A stretch of DNA of 59,982 nt from an uncultured Opitutia bacterium (GTDB lineage: Bacteria; Verrucomicrobiota; Verrucomicrobiia; Opitutales; Opitutaceae): contig CALFZM010000142.1 of the NCBI GenBank assembly GCA_937952235.1, positions 1-59,982 on the forward strand. Reading direction: 5' to 3'. The position numbers were made by a program, and so were the translations under genes. This document shows, in pieces, positions 1 to 8,248 of the stretch. How positions within the stretch are numbered: the first letter of the stretch is position 1; every line of letters starts with the position of its first letter. A model generated the notes under the pieces. It did not search any database, was not told where the DNA came from, and saw nothing but the letters and a program-made list of their open reading frames with translations.

Positions 1-2
1 AC

Positions 3-512
3 CCGGAGAACCGGCTGCTGTGGCGGCAGCGTCCGCGGCGGCTCGAATTCGAGGCGCTCCGCGACAGCCTTCTGCGCGTCGCCGGCCGGCTCGACATCCG
101 GAGCGGGGGCCGGAGTGCGCCGCTCACCGACGACAACGTGCGCCGGGCAGTCTACGGCTACACCGACCGCTTCCGGATTCCGGCGCTGCGGCGGAACTTC
201 GATGCCGCCAATCCCGACCAGTCGATCGCACGCCGCGGCGAGACGACGCACCCGCTGCAGGCCCTGTTCTTCCTCAACAGCCCCTTCGTCCGCGCGCAGG
301 CGGAGCACGTGAACCGCCAGCCCGAGATCGCCGAGCTGATCGACCCGGCGGCGCGGATCGCCGCCCTTTATCGCCGCGTGCTGGCGCGCGAACCGGACGC
401 CGCGGAACAGGCGCTCGCCCGCGGTTTCCTCGGGGCGACGCCGACGGAGGAGAGCTGGACACAGTTCGCCCAGGCGCTGCTGCTTTCGAACGAGTTTCTT
501 TACTGCGACTGA
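3..512 (+). CDS. DUF1553 (PSD1-type) protein, C-terminal part
   Basis: The reading frame is already open at the window edge, so only about the last 169 residues are visible. It begins with the run PENRLLWRQ...RRLEFEALRDSLL, which is characteristic of the DUF1553 domain of large secreted proteins of planctomycetes and verrucomicrobia. These usually sit at the end of a DUF1549/PSD1 multi-domain protein with an N-terminal cytochrome c-like haem site. The tail has the usual block around GETTHPLQALFFLNSPFV and the ending ALLLSNEFLYCD. It lies 12 nt upstream of a DUF1501 gene, the standard partner of this family. Biochemical role is not established; roles in polysaccharide use or secreted redox chemistry have been suggested for the pair. 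Confidence 0.85.
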   Translation, partial: PENRLLWRQRPRRLEFEALRDSLLRVAGRLDIRSGGRSAPLTDDNVRRAVYGYTDRFRIPALRRNFDAANPDQSIARRGETTHPLQALFFLNSPFVRAQAEHVNRQPEIAELIDPAARIAALYRRVLAREPDAAEQALARGFLGATPTEESWTQFAQALLLSNEFLYCD

Positions 513-524
513 AATCCGCCCGCC

Positions 525-1952
525 ATGCTCCCGCCTTCCGATTCCGCCGCCCCGCTTTCCCGCCGCGCCATGCTGCGCCACTGCGGCCTCGGCTTCGGCT
601 CCCTCGGACTGGCGGCGCTGCTCGGCCCCGGCATGCTGCGCGGCGCCGATGCCGCCGGCCCCCTCGCGCTCCGTTCGCCGCATTTCCGGCCGCGGGCGAA
701 GCACGTGATCCAGATCCTCGCCAACGGAGGACCGGCGCAGATGGACACGTTCGATCCGAAGCCGCTGCTGACGAAGTATCACGGCCAGCGGCTGCCGATC
801 CACCTCGCCACGGAGCGGCCGACGAGCACCGCGCTCGGTTCGCCGTTCTGCTTCGACCGCTACGGCCAGTCGGGCCTCGAGGTCAGCGAACTTTTCGGTC
901 CGCTGGCGGAGAAGCACGCGGACGACCTCTGCGTCATCCGCTCGATGTACTCCGACACGCCGATCCATGAGAATTCGCTCCGCCTGATGAACTGCGGCGC
1001 GAGCATCATGGCGCGGCCGAGCATCGGCTCCTGGATCACCTACGGTCTCGGCACCGAGAACCAGGACCTGCCCGGCTTCGTGGTGCTCGTGCCGAAGGGC
1101 ATGCCGGTCGCCGGCGCGGACAACTGGCAGTCGTCGTTCCTGCCCGGCGCGTACCAGGGCACGTACCTCGAGACGCAGGACCGCCGGGGCGCCGACCTGA
1201 TCGAGCACCTGCGGAACCCGCACCTCGGTCCCGCGGCGCAGCGCGCCCAGCTCGACCTCGTCGCCGCGCTCAACCGCCGCCACCAGGCGACCCGGGAGGA
1301 TCCCGCCCTGGAGGCGCGTATCCAGAGCTTCGAGACCGCGTTCCGGATGCAGACGGCCGCGACCGACGCCTTCGACCTCGACCGCGAACCCGCGCACATC
1401 CGGCAGCTCTACGGGGACACCGCCCAGGCAAAGCAGATGCTGCTCGCGCGGCGCCTGGTGGAACGGGGCGTGCGCTTCGTGCAGGTCTGGCACGGCACAC
1501 TCCAGCCGTGGGACAGCCACGACAACATCGAGCAGGCGCATCGCCGCCTCGCCCGGGAATGCTGCCAGGGCCTCACGGCGCTGCTCACCGACCTCAAGCA
1601 GCGCGGGCTGTTCGACGAGACGCTCGTCATCTGGGGCGGCGAATTCGGCCGCACGCCGACGGTGGAGCTCTCCCAGGGCGAGAAGGTCAGCCCGACGCTC
1701 GGGCGCGACCACAACCACCACGGATTCTCGATGTGGCTCGCCGGCGGCGGCACGAAGGGGGGCACCGTGCACGGCGCGACGGACGAGTTCGGCTTCAGGG
1801 CGGTCAAGGATCGCGTGCACGTGCACGACCTGCACGCGACCGTGCTGCACCTGCTCGGGCTCGACCACGAGCGTCTCACGTACCGCCACAGCGGGCGGGA
1901 GTTCCGGCTCACGGACGTCCACGGGCACGTGGTGCGAGACCTGCTCGCGTGA
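525..1952 (+). CDS. DUF1501 domain protein with Tat-type signal
   Basis: 475 residues, the usual length for DUF1501 (a sulfatase/phosphatase-like alkaline-phosphatase-superfamily fold). The N-terminus holds the twin-arginine-like stretch SRRAMLRHCGLGFGSLGLAA followed by a small-residue hydrophobic segment, so Tat export is likely. Landmarks include ILANGGPAQMDTFDPKP near residue 70 (where family members have a substrate/metal-site Gly-Gly and Asp), MYSDTPIHENS near 140, VIWGGEFGRTP near 370 and GRDHNHHGFSMWLAGGG near 390, which supplies clustered His/Asp residues. It follows the DUF1553 gene by 12 nt and is probably cotranscribed. Substrate unknown. Confidence 0.9.
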   Translation: MLPPSDSAAPLSRRAMLRHCGLGFGSLGLAALLGPGMLRGADAAGPLALRSPHFRPRAKHVIQILANGGPAQMDTFDPKPLLTKYHGQRLPIHLATERPTSTALGSPFCFDRYGQSGLEVSELFGPLAEKHADDLCVIRSMYSDTPIHENSLRLMNCGASIMARPSIGSWITYGLGTENQDLPGFVVLVPKGMPVAGADNWQSSFLPGAYQGTYLETQDRRGADLIEHLRNPHLGPAAQRAQLDLVAALNRRHQATREDPALEARIQSFETAFRMQTAATDAFDLDREPAHIRQLYGDTAQAKQMLLARRLVERGVRFVQVWHGTLQPWDSHDNIEQAHRRLARECCQGLTALLTDLKQRGLFDETLVIWGGEFGRTPTVELSQGEKVSPTLGRDHNHHGFSMWLAGGGTKGGTVHGATDEFGFRAVKDRVHVHDLHATVLHLLGLDHERLTYRHSGREFRLTDVHGHVVRDLLA

Positions 1953-1965
1953 AGCCCGCGGCGGC

Positions 1966-2640
1966 TCAGCGGCGCCGCGCCACGAGCAGCACGTTGCCGA
2001 ACGGCGTGCCCGCGCCCATGGGACGGGCAGCCACGTCGAAACCCGCGTCCTCCAGCCAGCGCCGCCAGGCCGCAAGCGTGCGGAAGTGAAACGTCGGGGC
2101 GAACTGTCCCACCCACCAGGCCTTGATCCGGTTGCCCACGCGCACCGCGCGAAACCTCCAGCCGGCCGCGGCGTCGGCCTCGCGCACGAGCAGCACGCCG
2201 CCCGGCGCGAGGCTGGCGCGCAGCGCAGGGAGGAGCTCGTCCTGATCGACCGCCGGCATCAGGTTCAGCACGTCGAAGAGCAGGATGGCATGCGCCGCCG
2301 GCAGCGGCTGCCGGCGCGCGTCGCCGGTCACGATCTCGGCCGCAGTGCCGAGGGCGCGGCGCGCGATCGCGGCGGCCGCCGGCCGCGTCTCGATCCCGAT
2401 CAACCGCCGCCCCGGCCCCGCGGTCGCGGCGGGCGTCTGCGCCGCGGCGAGGGCGGCGAGCAGCAGGCCGCCGCCGCAGCCGACATCGAGCACCGTTCCC
2501 GCGGCGGGCAGCACGCCGCTTTCCAGGACCGCGCGATACACGGGATCGCCGCGCAGCTTGCCCCGCGCGAAGTGAAACGCCGCCCGCCCGGCCGGGCGGT
2601 AGCGCGCGCTCGCATGCTCGACGACGGCGGCAAAGTCCAT
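1966..2640 (-). CDS. class I SAM-dependent methyltransferase
   Basis: About 224 residues from the chosen ATG; an upstream in-frame start at 2676 would add 12 low-complexity residues. Motif I VLDVGCGGGLL (residues 50-60) is the glycine-rich SAM-binding loop, followed by an acidic residue at the end of beta-2 (IGIETRP) and the motif IV-like LLFDVLNLMP. The C-terminus FGNVLLVARRR closes a Rossmann-type domain with no extra domain visible. The substrate cannot be deduced. The gene converges on the DUF1501 gene, ending only 13 nt after it, and is divergent from the MBL/Ig gene. Family assignment is firm, function open. Confidence 0.85.
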   Translation of the reverse strand: MDFAAVVEHASARYRPAGRAAFHFARGKLRGDPVYRAVLESGVLPAAGTVLDVGCGGGLLLAALAAAQTPAATAGPGRRLIGIETRPAAAAIARRALGTAAEIVTGDARRQPLPAAHAILLFDVLNLMPAVDQDELLPALRASLAPGGVLLVREADAAAGWRFRAVRVGNRIKAWWVGQFAPTFHFRTLAAWRRWLEDAGFDVAARPMGAGTPFGNVLLVARRR

Positions 2641-2810
2641 CCGGCGAGCGTGCGCCGGTGCCGGGTCGCGAGGCAAGGTGCGTCCGCCGCACCCGCGGGC
2701 CGCCGGCGCCGGCGCGGCCGGAATCCGACGGAATCGTTACGAAATGCCGGCCGCTTGCGCGTTGCCGCCGGGCTCCAGCCCGCCCACCGTCGCACGGTCA
2801 CCCCGTCCCC

Positions 2811-4655
2811 ATGTCCCTGCCCCTTTCTCTCCGCCTGGCGGTCGCCGGCGCGCTCGTCGGGATCTTCGCTCCGCTGTCGCTGCCGGCCCGCGTGGTGGCG
2901 CGCGTCGAGGCCCTGACGCAGGCGACCGTCCGCATCGCCGTCACCAATGGCCCCGTGATCTACATCGATCCCACGGGCATCAACACCTCGCCGGCGGACG
3001 CCGACGTGATCCTCCTCACGCACAACCACGGCGATCATCAGTCGGTGCCGGTGCTCGGCCGGCTGCGCAAGCCGGGGACGGTCTTCGTCTCGTCGCCACC
3101 GGGCGTGCCCCAACTGCAGCAGAACTTCGCCGGCGCCCCGATTCATGCGGTGACTCCGGGCGATCGCCTCGAAGTCGCCGGCATCGCGATCGAGGCGGTG
3201 CCGATGTACAACGTCGTCAAAAACAATCACCCGCGGGCGCTGAACTACGTGGGCTACGTGTTGAACCTGGGCGGCGTCCGGCTCTACCACGCGGGCGACA
3301 CCGAGCGGTTTCCCGAAATGAAGGGCTTCGCCGCCGACGTCGTGATGCTCCCGCTGGGCCAGGTGTTCACCATGAACACGGTGCAGGAAGCCGTCGATGC
3401 GGCGGTCGACCTCAAGGCGCGCATCGCGATTCCGATCCACTGGGGCAATGCCGAAGGGACCCGCGCGGATGCGGAGTTTTTCGCCGCGCAGACGGCGGCG
3501 CGGGGCATGCAGTCGATGGTCAACACGCCACCCGGCGGGTTCGCGCTGGAGGTGTCGGAGTCCGTCGCCATTTCCGAGCATCCGGCCAGCGTCACCGTGG
3601 CCCCGGGCGGGACCGCGCAGTTCAGCGTGCAGGCCACCGGCACGGGCAACGTGCGCTACCAGTGGCGGCGCAACGGCCTCGCCGTCCCCGGCGGCACCAC
3701 CGCGACGCTGGCGATCCCGTTCACGTCCGCCGCGAACGCGGGCGACTACGAAGTGGTCGTCTCCGACGCCAATGGTCCGGCGGTCAGCCGCACCGCGCGG
3801 CTCGTGGTCGAGCCGCCGCGACCCGGCCGGCTGGTGAACCTTTCCGTGCGCGCCACGACCCGCGGCGCCGGCGGACCGCTCATCGTCGGTGCGGTGGTGG
3901 CCGGTGGAGGAAAACCCGTGCTCCTTCGCGGCATCGGGCCGGCGCTGGCAGGGTTCGGGGTCGCGGGTGCGCTGCCCGATCCCCGGCTGGAAGTGTACGC
4001 CACGGTGAACGGACGGGAGACGGTGGTGGCTGCGAACAACGACTGGGGCGCTGGCGGCTCCGCGCCCGCCCTGCGCGCGCTCTTCGGCACGGTGGGCGCG
4101 TTCGACCTCGCCGATGCCGGCAGTCGCGACGCGGCGCTGACGACGACGCTCGACGGAGCCCGGACGGTGCACGTGGGTGACACCGCCGATCGCAGCGGAG
4201 TGGCGCTCGTGGAAGTGTACGACGCCGATCCGGCGGCGCCCGGCCGGCTCGTGAATCTCTCCGCGCGCAATTTCGCCGGGACCGGCGAAGCCACGCTGAT
4301 CGCCGGCTTCGTCATCAGCGGCAATGTCCCGAAGCGCCTGCTCATCCGCGGCATCGGCCCGCGGCTGGCGGCGGGTTTCGGCGTTCCGGGCGCATTGAGC
4401 GACCCGCGGCTCGAATTGTTCCTCAGCGAAGGCGGCCGCAGCACGCTTTTCGCGAGCAACGACAACTGGGGCGAGGCGGGCACGGCACCGCTGCGGTCCG
4501 CCGCGGCACAGGCGGGAGCCTTCGAATTGCCGGAGGCCTCGAGCCGCGATGCCGCCATGGTGATCACCGCGCCCGCGGGCGCCTTCACCGCCCAGGTATC
4601 CGGCGTGGGCGGCGCCGCGGGCGAGGCGCTGATCGAGATCTACGAGCTGCCCTAG
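2811..4655 (+). CDS. secreted MBL-fold hydrolase with Ig-like and GRLVNLS modules
   Basis: 614 residues from the ATG just before a signal peptide (MSLPLSLRLAVAGALVGIF...). Residues about 30-245 form a UlaG/YtnP-like metallo-beta-lactamase domain: metal motif THNHGDH at 70-76, LYHAGDTERF near 160 and a late His in IPIHWGN near 207. Residues about 255-340 are an Ig-like domain (EHPASVTVAPGGTAQFSV ... YQWRRNG). The rest is two tandem copies of a module beginning GRLVNLSVRA / GRLVNLSARN, each with a LLRGIGP or LIRGIGP core and ending LVEVYD / LIEIYE. Such modules are frequent in Opitutaceae secreted proteins and probably serve surface display or carbohydrate contact; that role is inferred. Confidence 0.85.
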   Translation: MSLPLSLRLAVAGALVGIFAPLSLPARVVARVEALTQATVRIAVTNGPVIYIDPTGINTSPADADVILLTHNHGDHQSVPVLGRLRKPGTVFVSSPPGVPQLQQNFAGAPIHAVTPGDRLEVAGIAIEAVPMYNVVKNNHPRALNYVGYVLNLGGVRLYHAGDTERFPEMKGFAADVVMLPLGQVFTMNTVQEAVDAAVDLKARIAIPIHWGNAEGTRADAEFFAAQTAARGMQSMVNTPPGGFALEVSESVAISEHPASVTVAPGGTAQFSVQATGTGNVRYQWRRNGLAVPGGTTATLAIPFTSAANAGDYEVVVSDANGPAVSRTARLVVEPPRPGRLVNLSVRATTRGAGGPLIVGAVVAGGGKPVLLRGIGPALAGFGVAGALPDPRLEVYATVNGRETVVAANNDWGAGGSAPALRALFGTVGAFDLADAGSRDAALTTTLDGARTVHVGDTADRSGVALVEVYDADPAAPGRLVNLSARNFAGTGEATLIAGFVISGNVPKRLLIRGIGPRLAAGFGVPGALSDPRLELFLSEGGRSTLFASNDNWGEAGTAPLRSAAAQAGAFELPEASSRDAAMVITAPAGAFTAQVSGVGGAAGEALIEIYELP

Positions 4656-4971
4656 CCGATCGCTTCGGGCGGAAACCGCGCCGTCGACCGCCAAGTCGCC
4701 CTTGCAAGCGGCCGCACGGGAAGGTGAAGCAGCTTGTCCTCAAGCTGCCGCGGACCGGTCCATCTCTCGTTAGCCGCCTGGGGACAGGCGGCTCCACCCG
4801 GCTGGATCGCCCAGCTTGGGGAGGCCGCTGCGACTTTTCGCTGCCTGGTGGGTTATGGGAGCGATCCGCGTCGCGCGCTCCGCGGATGCCGGACGCCATT
4901 CGAAACGCGTCCGGCAATTCCAGCGCACATCGCATTGCCGTCACGAGTCCAGGCCCTGAAATCCCATCACC
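4656..4971. other. intergenic region between MBL/Ig and AIM24 genes
   Basis: 316 bp with no plausible gene. It is largely occupied by repeat copy A. The remaining 170 bp upstream of the AIM24 gene presumably hold its promoter, but no clear -10/-35 pair was recognised. Confidence 0.5.
4678..4798 (+). repeat. 121-bp dispersed intergenic repeat, copy A
   Basis: One of four copies in this window (others at 13101-13221, 30325-30445 and 31741-31861), same orientation as the last. It contains two strong hairpins: GCAGCTTG-TCCT-CAAGCTGC at about 4728-4747, and AGCCGCCTG-GGGA-CAGGCGGCT at about 4772-4793. The first third is diverged from the other copies. Confidence 0.75.
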
Positions 4972-5793
4972 ATGAACCAGAACCTCCCTCCCGTCCTCGC
5001 CACCACGATGCACGAGATCGACTACAAGATCCACGGCGACGACATGCAGTTCGTCGAGATCGAGCTCGATCCGCAGGAGGCGGTCGTGGCGGAGGCCGGA
5101 GGCATGATGTTCATGGACGACGGCATCGGGATGGAGACCATCTTCGGCGACGGCTCGCAGAAGAACAGCGGGCTCCTCGGCGCGCTGCTCGGCGCCGGCA
5201 AGCGGCTGCTCACGGGCGAGTCGCTGTTCATGACAGTGTTCATGAACCAGCATCCGCAGCGGCGGCGCGTGGCCTTCGGCGCGCCGTATCCGGGCAAGAT
5301 CGTGCCGGTGCACCTGCGCGACATCGGCGGCGAAATGATCACGCAGAAGGACTCGTTTCTCTGCGCGGCCAAGGGGGTGAGCGTCGGCATCGCGTTCCAG
5401 AAGCGGCTCGGCGCGGGGCTGTTTGGCGGCGAGGGCTTCATCATGCAGCGGCTGACGGGCGACGGCTGGGCGTTCGTGCACGCCGGCGGCACCCTCTACG
5501 AACGCACGCTGACCCCCGGTGAGGTGCTGCGCGTCGACACGGGCTGCATCGTCGGCTTCCAGCCGACGATTGATTACGACATCCAGTTCGTCGGCGGGAT
5601 CAAAACGGCACTCTTCGGCGGCGAGGGGCTTTTCTTCGCCACGCTGCGGGGCCCCGGCAAAGTCTGGCTCCAGTCACTGCCCCTCTCGCGGCTCGCCGGC
5701 CGCGTCGTGGCCGCGGCGCAGAGCGGCGGACGCGAGGAAGGGTCGATGCTCGGGGGACTCGGCCGGATGCTTGACGGCGACAACTCGCGCTGA
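4972..5793 (+). CDS. TIGR00266/AIM24 family protein
   Basis: 273 residues, typical of the bacterial AIM24 (TIGR00266) family. Diagnostic stretches are EIDYKIHGDDMQFVEIELDP near the N-terminus, EAGGMMFMDDGI, LLTGESLFMTVF around residue 82-93, and the glycine-rich GLFGGEGFIMQRLTGDG near 145-160. A second similar glycine-rich turn is GGIKTALFGGEGLF near 208-222, reflecting the internal duplication of the beta-fold. No signal peptide is seen. In yeast the homologue is a mitochondrial architecture protein; the bacterial role is unknown. It converges with the PDZ-protein operon. Confidence 0.9.
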   Translation: MNQNLPPVLATTMHEIDYKIHGDDMQFVEIELDPQEAVVAEAGGMMFMDDGIGMETIFGDGSQKNSGLLGALLGAGKRLLTGESLFMTVFMNQHPQRRRVAFGAPYPGKIVPVHLRDIGGEMITQKDSFLCAAKGVSVGIAFQKRLGAGLFGGEGFIMQRLTGDGWAFVHAGGTLYERTLTPGEVLRVDTGCIVGFQPTIDYDIQFVGGIKTALFGGEGLFFATLRGPGKVWLQSLPLSRLAGRVVAAAQSGGREEGSMLGGLGRMLDGDNSR

Positions 5794-5829
5794 GGGAGCC
5801 ACCGCGCCGGCGTGGGTCCGGGGGGCGGT

Positions 5830-6828
5830 TCAGAGCGGTCCGTTCGCGCGGGGCGCTGGAATCCGCTCGAACTCCCCCGCGTCGATGCCGCGGGGTCGGA
5901 CGATCCTGGTTTCCGTGCCGCGAAACTCCGCGCCAGTGCGGAACGAAAGGTCGCGCATGCCTTCGAGGCGCTCGAGCCGCGCGTGCAGTTCGGGCGGCAG
6001 GGCCGAGCGCTCCTCCGGGGAATTCACCGGGCCGGAAAAAACCTCGGCCCCGGACGGATCTTTCGCCGTCAGCCGCTTCTTCCCGTCCTGGAAACGGAGT
6101 TCCAGCGAACCCGCCTCGTCCGAGAGCGTCAGCGTGCTGTCATCGGTCCGCACCGCCATCGCACGGAAGCCCGGTCCTTTTTCCGGATCGATCTGAATGC
6201 GCAACGGGCCGCCCTCGGGCGAGCGCCGGATCAGCGAAAGCATCCGGTCGGCCTCCTCCCGCGCCGCGCCGGCGCCGGAAGGGAAACGAAAAAACTCCGC
6301 CCGCGCGCCGGGCGCGGCCAGCGGCAATGCCAGGGGCGCGGGCTCCCACTCGAGCGCCAGCTTCGGCACGTTCGTCCGCCCGAGGCGGACTTTGACCGAG
6401 CCCGGTTTGCCGGCCCGCAGGTACGAGAGGGTGACTTCGTCGCCTTCCTTCCGCAGCCGGATCAACACCGCGAGCTGGCGCGAATCGATGAGCAGCTGAT
6501 CCTCGAGTTTCAGGAGAATGTCGTGTTCCTCCAGCCGGCCTTCCGCCGGGCTTTTCGGCACGACCTGCTGCACGACGAGGCCGGTGCCGCGGCCGAGGCC
6601 GAGCTGGGCCCCCAGCGTCGGCGAGACCGGGCCAGTCTCCACGCCGAGGAAGGCCACCGTTTCCATTTCGAGTTCGCGGCGCTCGGGCAGCGGACGCCGT
6701 TCGCCTGGCACGAGGGTGCGCAGGGATTTTCTTTCCGTCGGGGGCGCAGCCTCTTCGGCAGCAAGGCCGGGGCGGGAGAGCGCGGCCAGGGCCGCGCAGG
6801 ACACGAGGATCAGAGGTGACAGTTTCAT
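5830..6828 (-). CDS. exported PDZ-domain protein
   Basis: 332 residues with a clear signal peptide (MKLSPLILVSCAALAALSRPGLA). Residues about 58-150 form a PDZ domain: the ligand loop region reads GLGRGTGLVVQQVVPKSPA, followed by GRLEEHDILLKLEDQLL and a carboxylate-loop strand. No protease catalytic triad is present, so it is a PDZ adaptor rather than a DegP-type protease. The C-terminal half has no recognisable domain. It is the last gene of a three-gene operon with an ECF sigma factor and an anti-sigma-like protein (22 nt gap). This context suggests a role in sensing or responding to envelope damage, which is inference. Confidence 0.8.
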   Translation of the reverse strand: MKLSPLILVSCAALAALSRPGLAAEEAAPPTERKSLRTLVPGERRPLPERRELEMETVAFLGVETGPVSPTLGAQLGLGRGTGLVVQQVVPKSPAEGRLEEHDILLKLEDQLLIDSRQLAVLIRLRKEGDEVTLSYLRAGKPGSVKVRLGRTNVPKLALEWEPAPLALPLAAPGARAEFFRFPSGAGAAREEADRMLSLIRRSPEGGPLRIQIDPEKGPGFRAMAVRTDDSTLTLSDEAGSLELRFQDGKKRLTAKDPSGAEVFSGPVNSPEERSALPPELHARLERLEGMRDLSFRTGAEFRGTETRIVRPRGIDAGEFERIPAPRANGPL

Positions 6829-6850
6829 ATCGGCGAAAAGGGGGAGACGC

Positions 6851-7282
6851 TCATTGGAAGGACACCGGGACGATCCGGACCTCCTCGCGGGGGAGCGTCC
6901 AGGTGACCGAGGCGTTCGTGCGCGGATCGCGCCATACGATCGTATCCAGAAAGTGAAGGCGGCGGCGCCGCGCCGTCGTGCCGTCGTCCAGCGTCACGAC
7001 CCCCTCGTCGCGGGCGGACACGAGCAGTTTCTCCGCGGCCACGGGCCGGAATGCCCCGTCCGCAGTCGCAGCCGCCGGCGCGAGGCGCGATTCGGCCACC
7101 TGCGCGAGCACTGCCGCCAGCCCCGCGGCGGCAGGCACGGCCAGCCAGGACCAGAGCCGGGGCGCCGGCACTGCGCCGGCTCCCGAGAGGTCGGCCGCGA
7201 TCCGGCGCTGGAGCGCTGGCGAAACCGGGGCCGGACGCAGCCGGCGCAGCTCCGCTTCGAGTTGGGTCAGTTCCTCATTCAT
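6851..7282 (-). CDS. probable anti-sigma factor, single-pass membrane
   Basis: 143 residues. A charged N-terminal part (MNEELTQLEAELRRLRPAPV) precedes one hydrophobic segment (LWSWLAVPAAAGLAAVLAQV, about residues 43-62) and an extracytoplasmic tail of about 80 residues with HFLDTIVWRDPRTNASVTW. The start codon overlaps the end of the sigma factor gene by 8 nt, so translation is probably coupled. No zinc-binding anti-sigma motif (HxxxCxxC) is visible, so the assignment rests on topology and position only. The tail resembles short uncharacterised proteins that commonly follow ECF sigma genes in Verrucomicrobiota. Confidence 0.6.
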   Translation of the reverse strand: MNEELTQLEAELRRLRPAPVSPALQRRIAADLSGAGAVPAPRLWSWLAVPAAAGLAAVLAQVAESRLAPAAATADGAFRPVAAEKLLVSARDEGVVTLDDGTTARRRRLHFLDTIVWRDPRTNASVTWTLPREEVRIVPVSFQ

Positions 7283-7799
7283 GGCAGGGCACGGTTGCGA
7301 GTTGGTGGCGGAGCGCGGCCAGCGCGTACCGATAACGCGAGGCCGCCGTGTGGGGTGAAAGATCGAGGGTCGCGGCGATCTGCTCGAACGTCAGTTCGCC
7401 CCAGACCTTGAGCACGAGCACCTCACGCTGCTCGGCCGGAAGCCGCTGCACGGCCTCCTCCAATCCAGCCCGGCGCTCATCTCCCTCCCCATTTGAATCG
7501 AAGTTGCCCACCGGCTCCCCGCCGCGCCCCGCCAGGTCGTCCCGCCGCGCCCGCCGTCCCTCGCGTCGGGCCAGGTCGAGGGCCGCCCGTCGGACCGATG
7601 TCACCATCAGCGCCATCGGGTCGCCGGGCAGGTCACGCTGGTGACGCCAGTAGCGGACGAAGGCCTCCTGGACGACGTCCTCGGCATCGGCGCGAGTGCG
7701 GGTCCACTGGCGGGCGCACAACAACAGCTTCGGCCCAAAACGTTGGAGCCAGGACTGCCAGGCGGCATGATCGGTGGGATTGGCCATGGAACGCGCCAT
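7275..7799 (-). CDS. RNA polymerase sigma factor, ECF type (sigma-70 family)
   Basis: About 174 residues from the ATG at 7799; a second ATG four codons later (7787) is equally possible, and the longer open frame upstream is unlike sigma factors. Region 2 is ARQWTRTRADAEDVVQEAFVRYWRH (core binding and -10 recognition). Region 4 is RLPAEQREVLVLKVWGELTFEQIAATLDLSPHTAASRYRYAL, a helix-turn-helix for -35 recognition. The linker is short, as in ECF factors. The following overlapping membrane gene is the likely anti-sigma factor and the PDZ protein a likely effector or sensor. Confidence 0.9.
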   Translation of the reverse strand: MARSMANPTDHAAWQSWLQRFGPKLLLCARQWTRTRADAEDVVQEAFVRYWRHQRDLPGDPMALMVTSVRRAALDLARREGRRARRDDLAGRGGEPVGNFDSNGEGDERRAGLEEAVQRLPAEQREVLVLKVWGELTFEQIAATLDLSPHTAASRYRYALAALRHQLATVPCHE

Positions 7800-7892
7800 G
7801 AAACGAAGGATGCCGGATGAGCGCCGCCGCCCGGCCGATTTGTCTCCTGCACGAAGAAAAAGTGCCCGGTCGCGGCGCACGCGTATCCGGGC

Positions 7893-7925
7893 AAAAATAA
7901 AAAGGGGCCCGGATTGCTCCGGACC
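7893..7925 (-). terminator. intrinsic terminator of the small membrane protein gene
   Basis: Read on the minus strand it is GGGGTCCGG-agcaat-CCGGGCCCC followed by TTTTTATTTTT: a strong GC stem with one mismatch and a good U-tract, about 30 nt after the stop codon of the gene ending at 7955. Confidence 0.85.
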
Positions 7926-7954
7926 CCTGTTGTAACTGTCGCTTCGATCTGCTG

Positions 7955-8137
7955 TTAACTGCGACCGAAGAGCCGCTTCCAACTGATGCGATATTCCAGC
8001 GCGGCCACGCCCAAGAGTACGAATACTCCGGCGAAACCGACGAGGGCTTCGGCACTAATCGGGGAACGGAAAGAAAGCACGAGCGCGGCAACAGCGATGA
8101 GGCTGACGGGGACCGCAATGATCAGGTTCTTATTCAT
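7955..8137 (-). CDS. small two-helix membrane protein
   Basis: 60 residues. Two hydrophobic segments (LIIAVPVSLIAVAALVLSF and ALVGFAGVFVLLGVAALEY) are joined by a short polar loop, with a basic C-terminus (RISWKRLFGRS) that would lie in the cytoplasm. It has its own strong terminator downstream and about 110 bp of intergenic space upstream shared with the divergent LysR gene, which supports a real gene. No family recognised. Confidence 0.7.
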   Translation of the reverse strand: MNKNLIIAVPVSLIAVAALVLSFRSPISAEALVGFAGVFVLLGVAALEYRISWKRLFGRS

Positions 8138-8248
8138 GGTGTGTCTTTGGTTCTTCGTCGTCCCGGTCTCGGTTCGACGTGCCTACTGTACGGCATTTGC
8201 AGCCATAGTTGAAATCTCACTCCCCTATCGTTCTCATAAGTCAAAACT

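Noticed and set aside
2400..4694. Long minus-strand frame opposite the MBL/Ig gene
   Set aside because: Shadow of the GC-rich plus-strand gene; the plus frame has signal peptide, metal motif and repeats.
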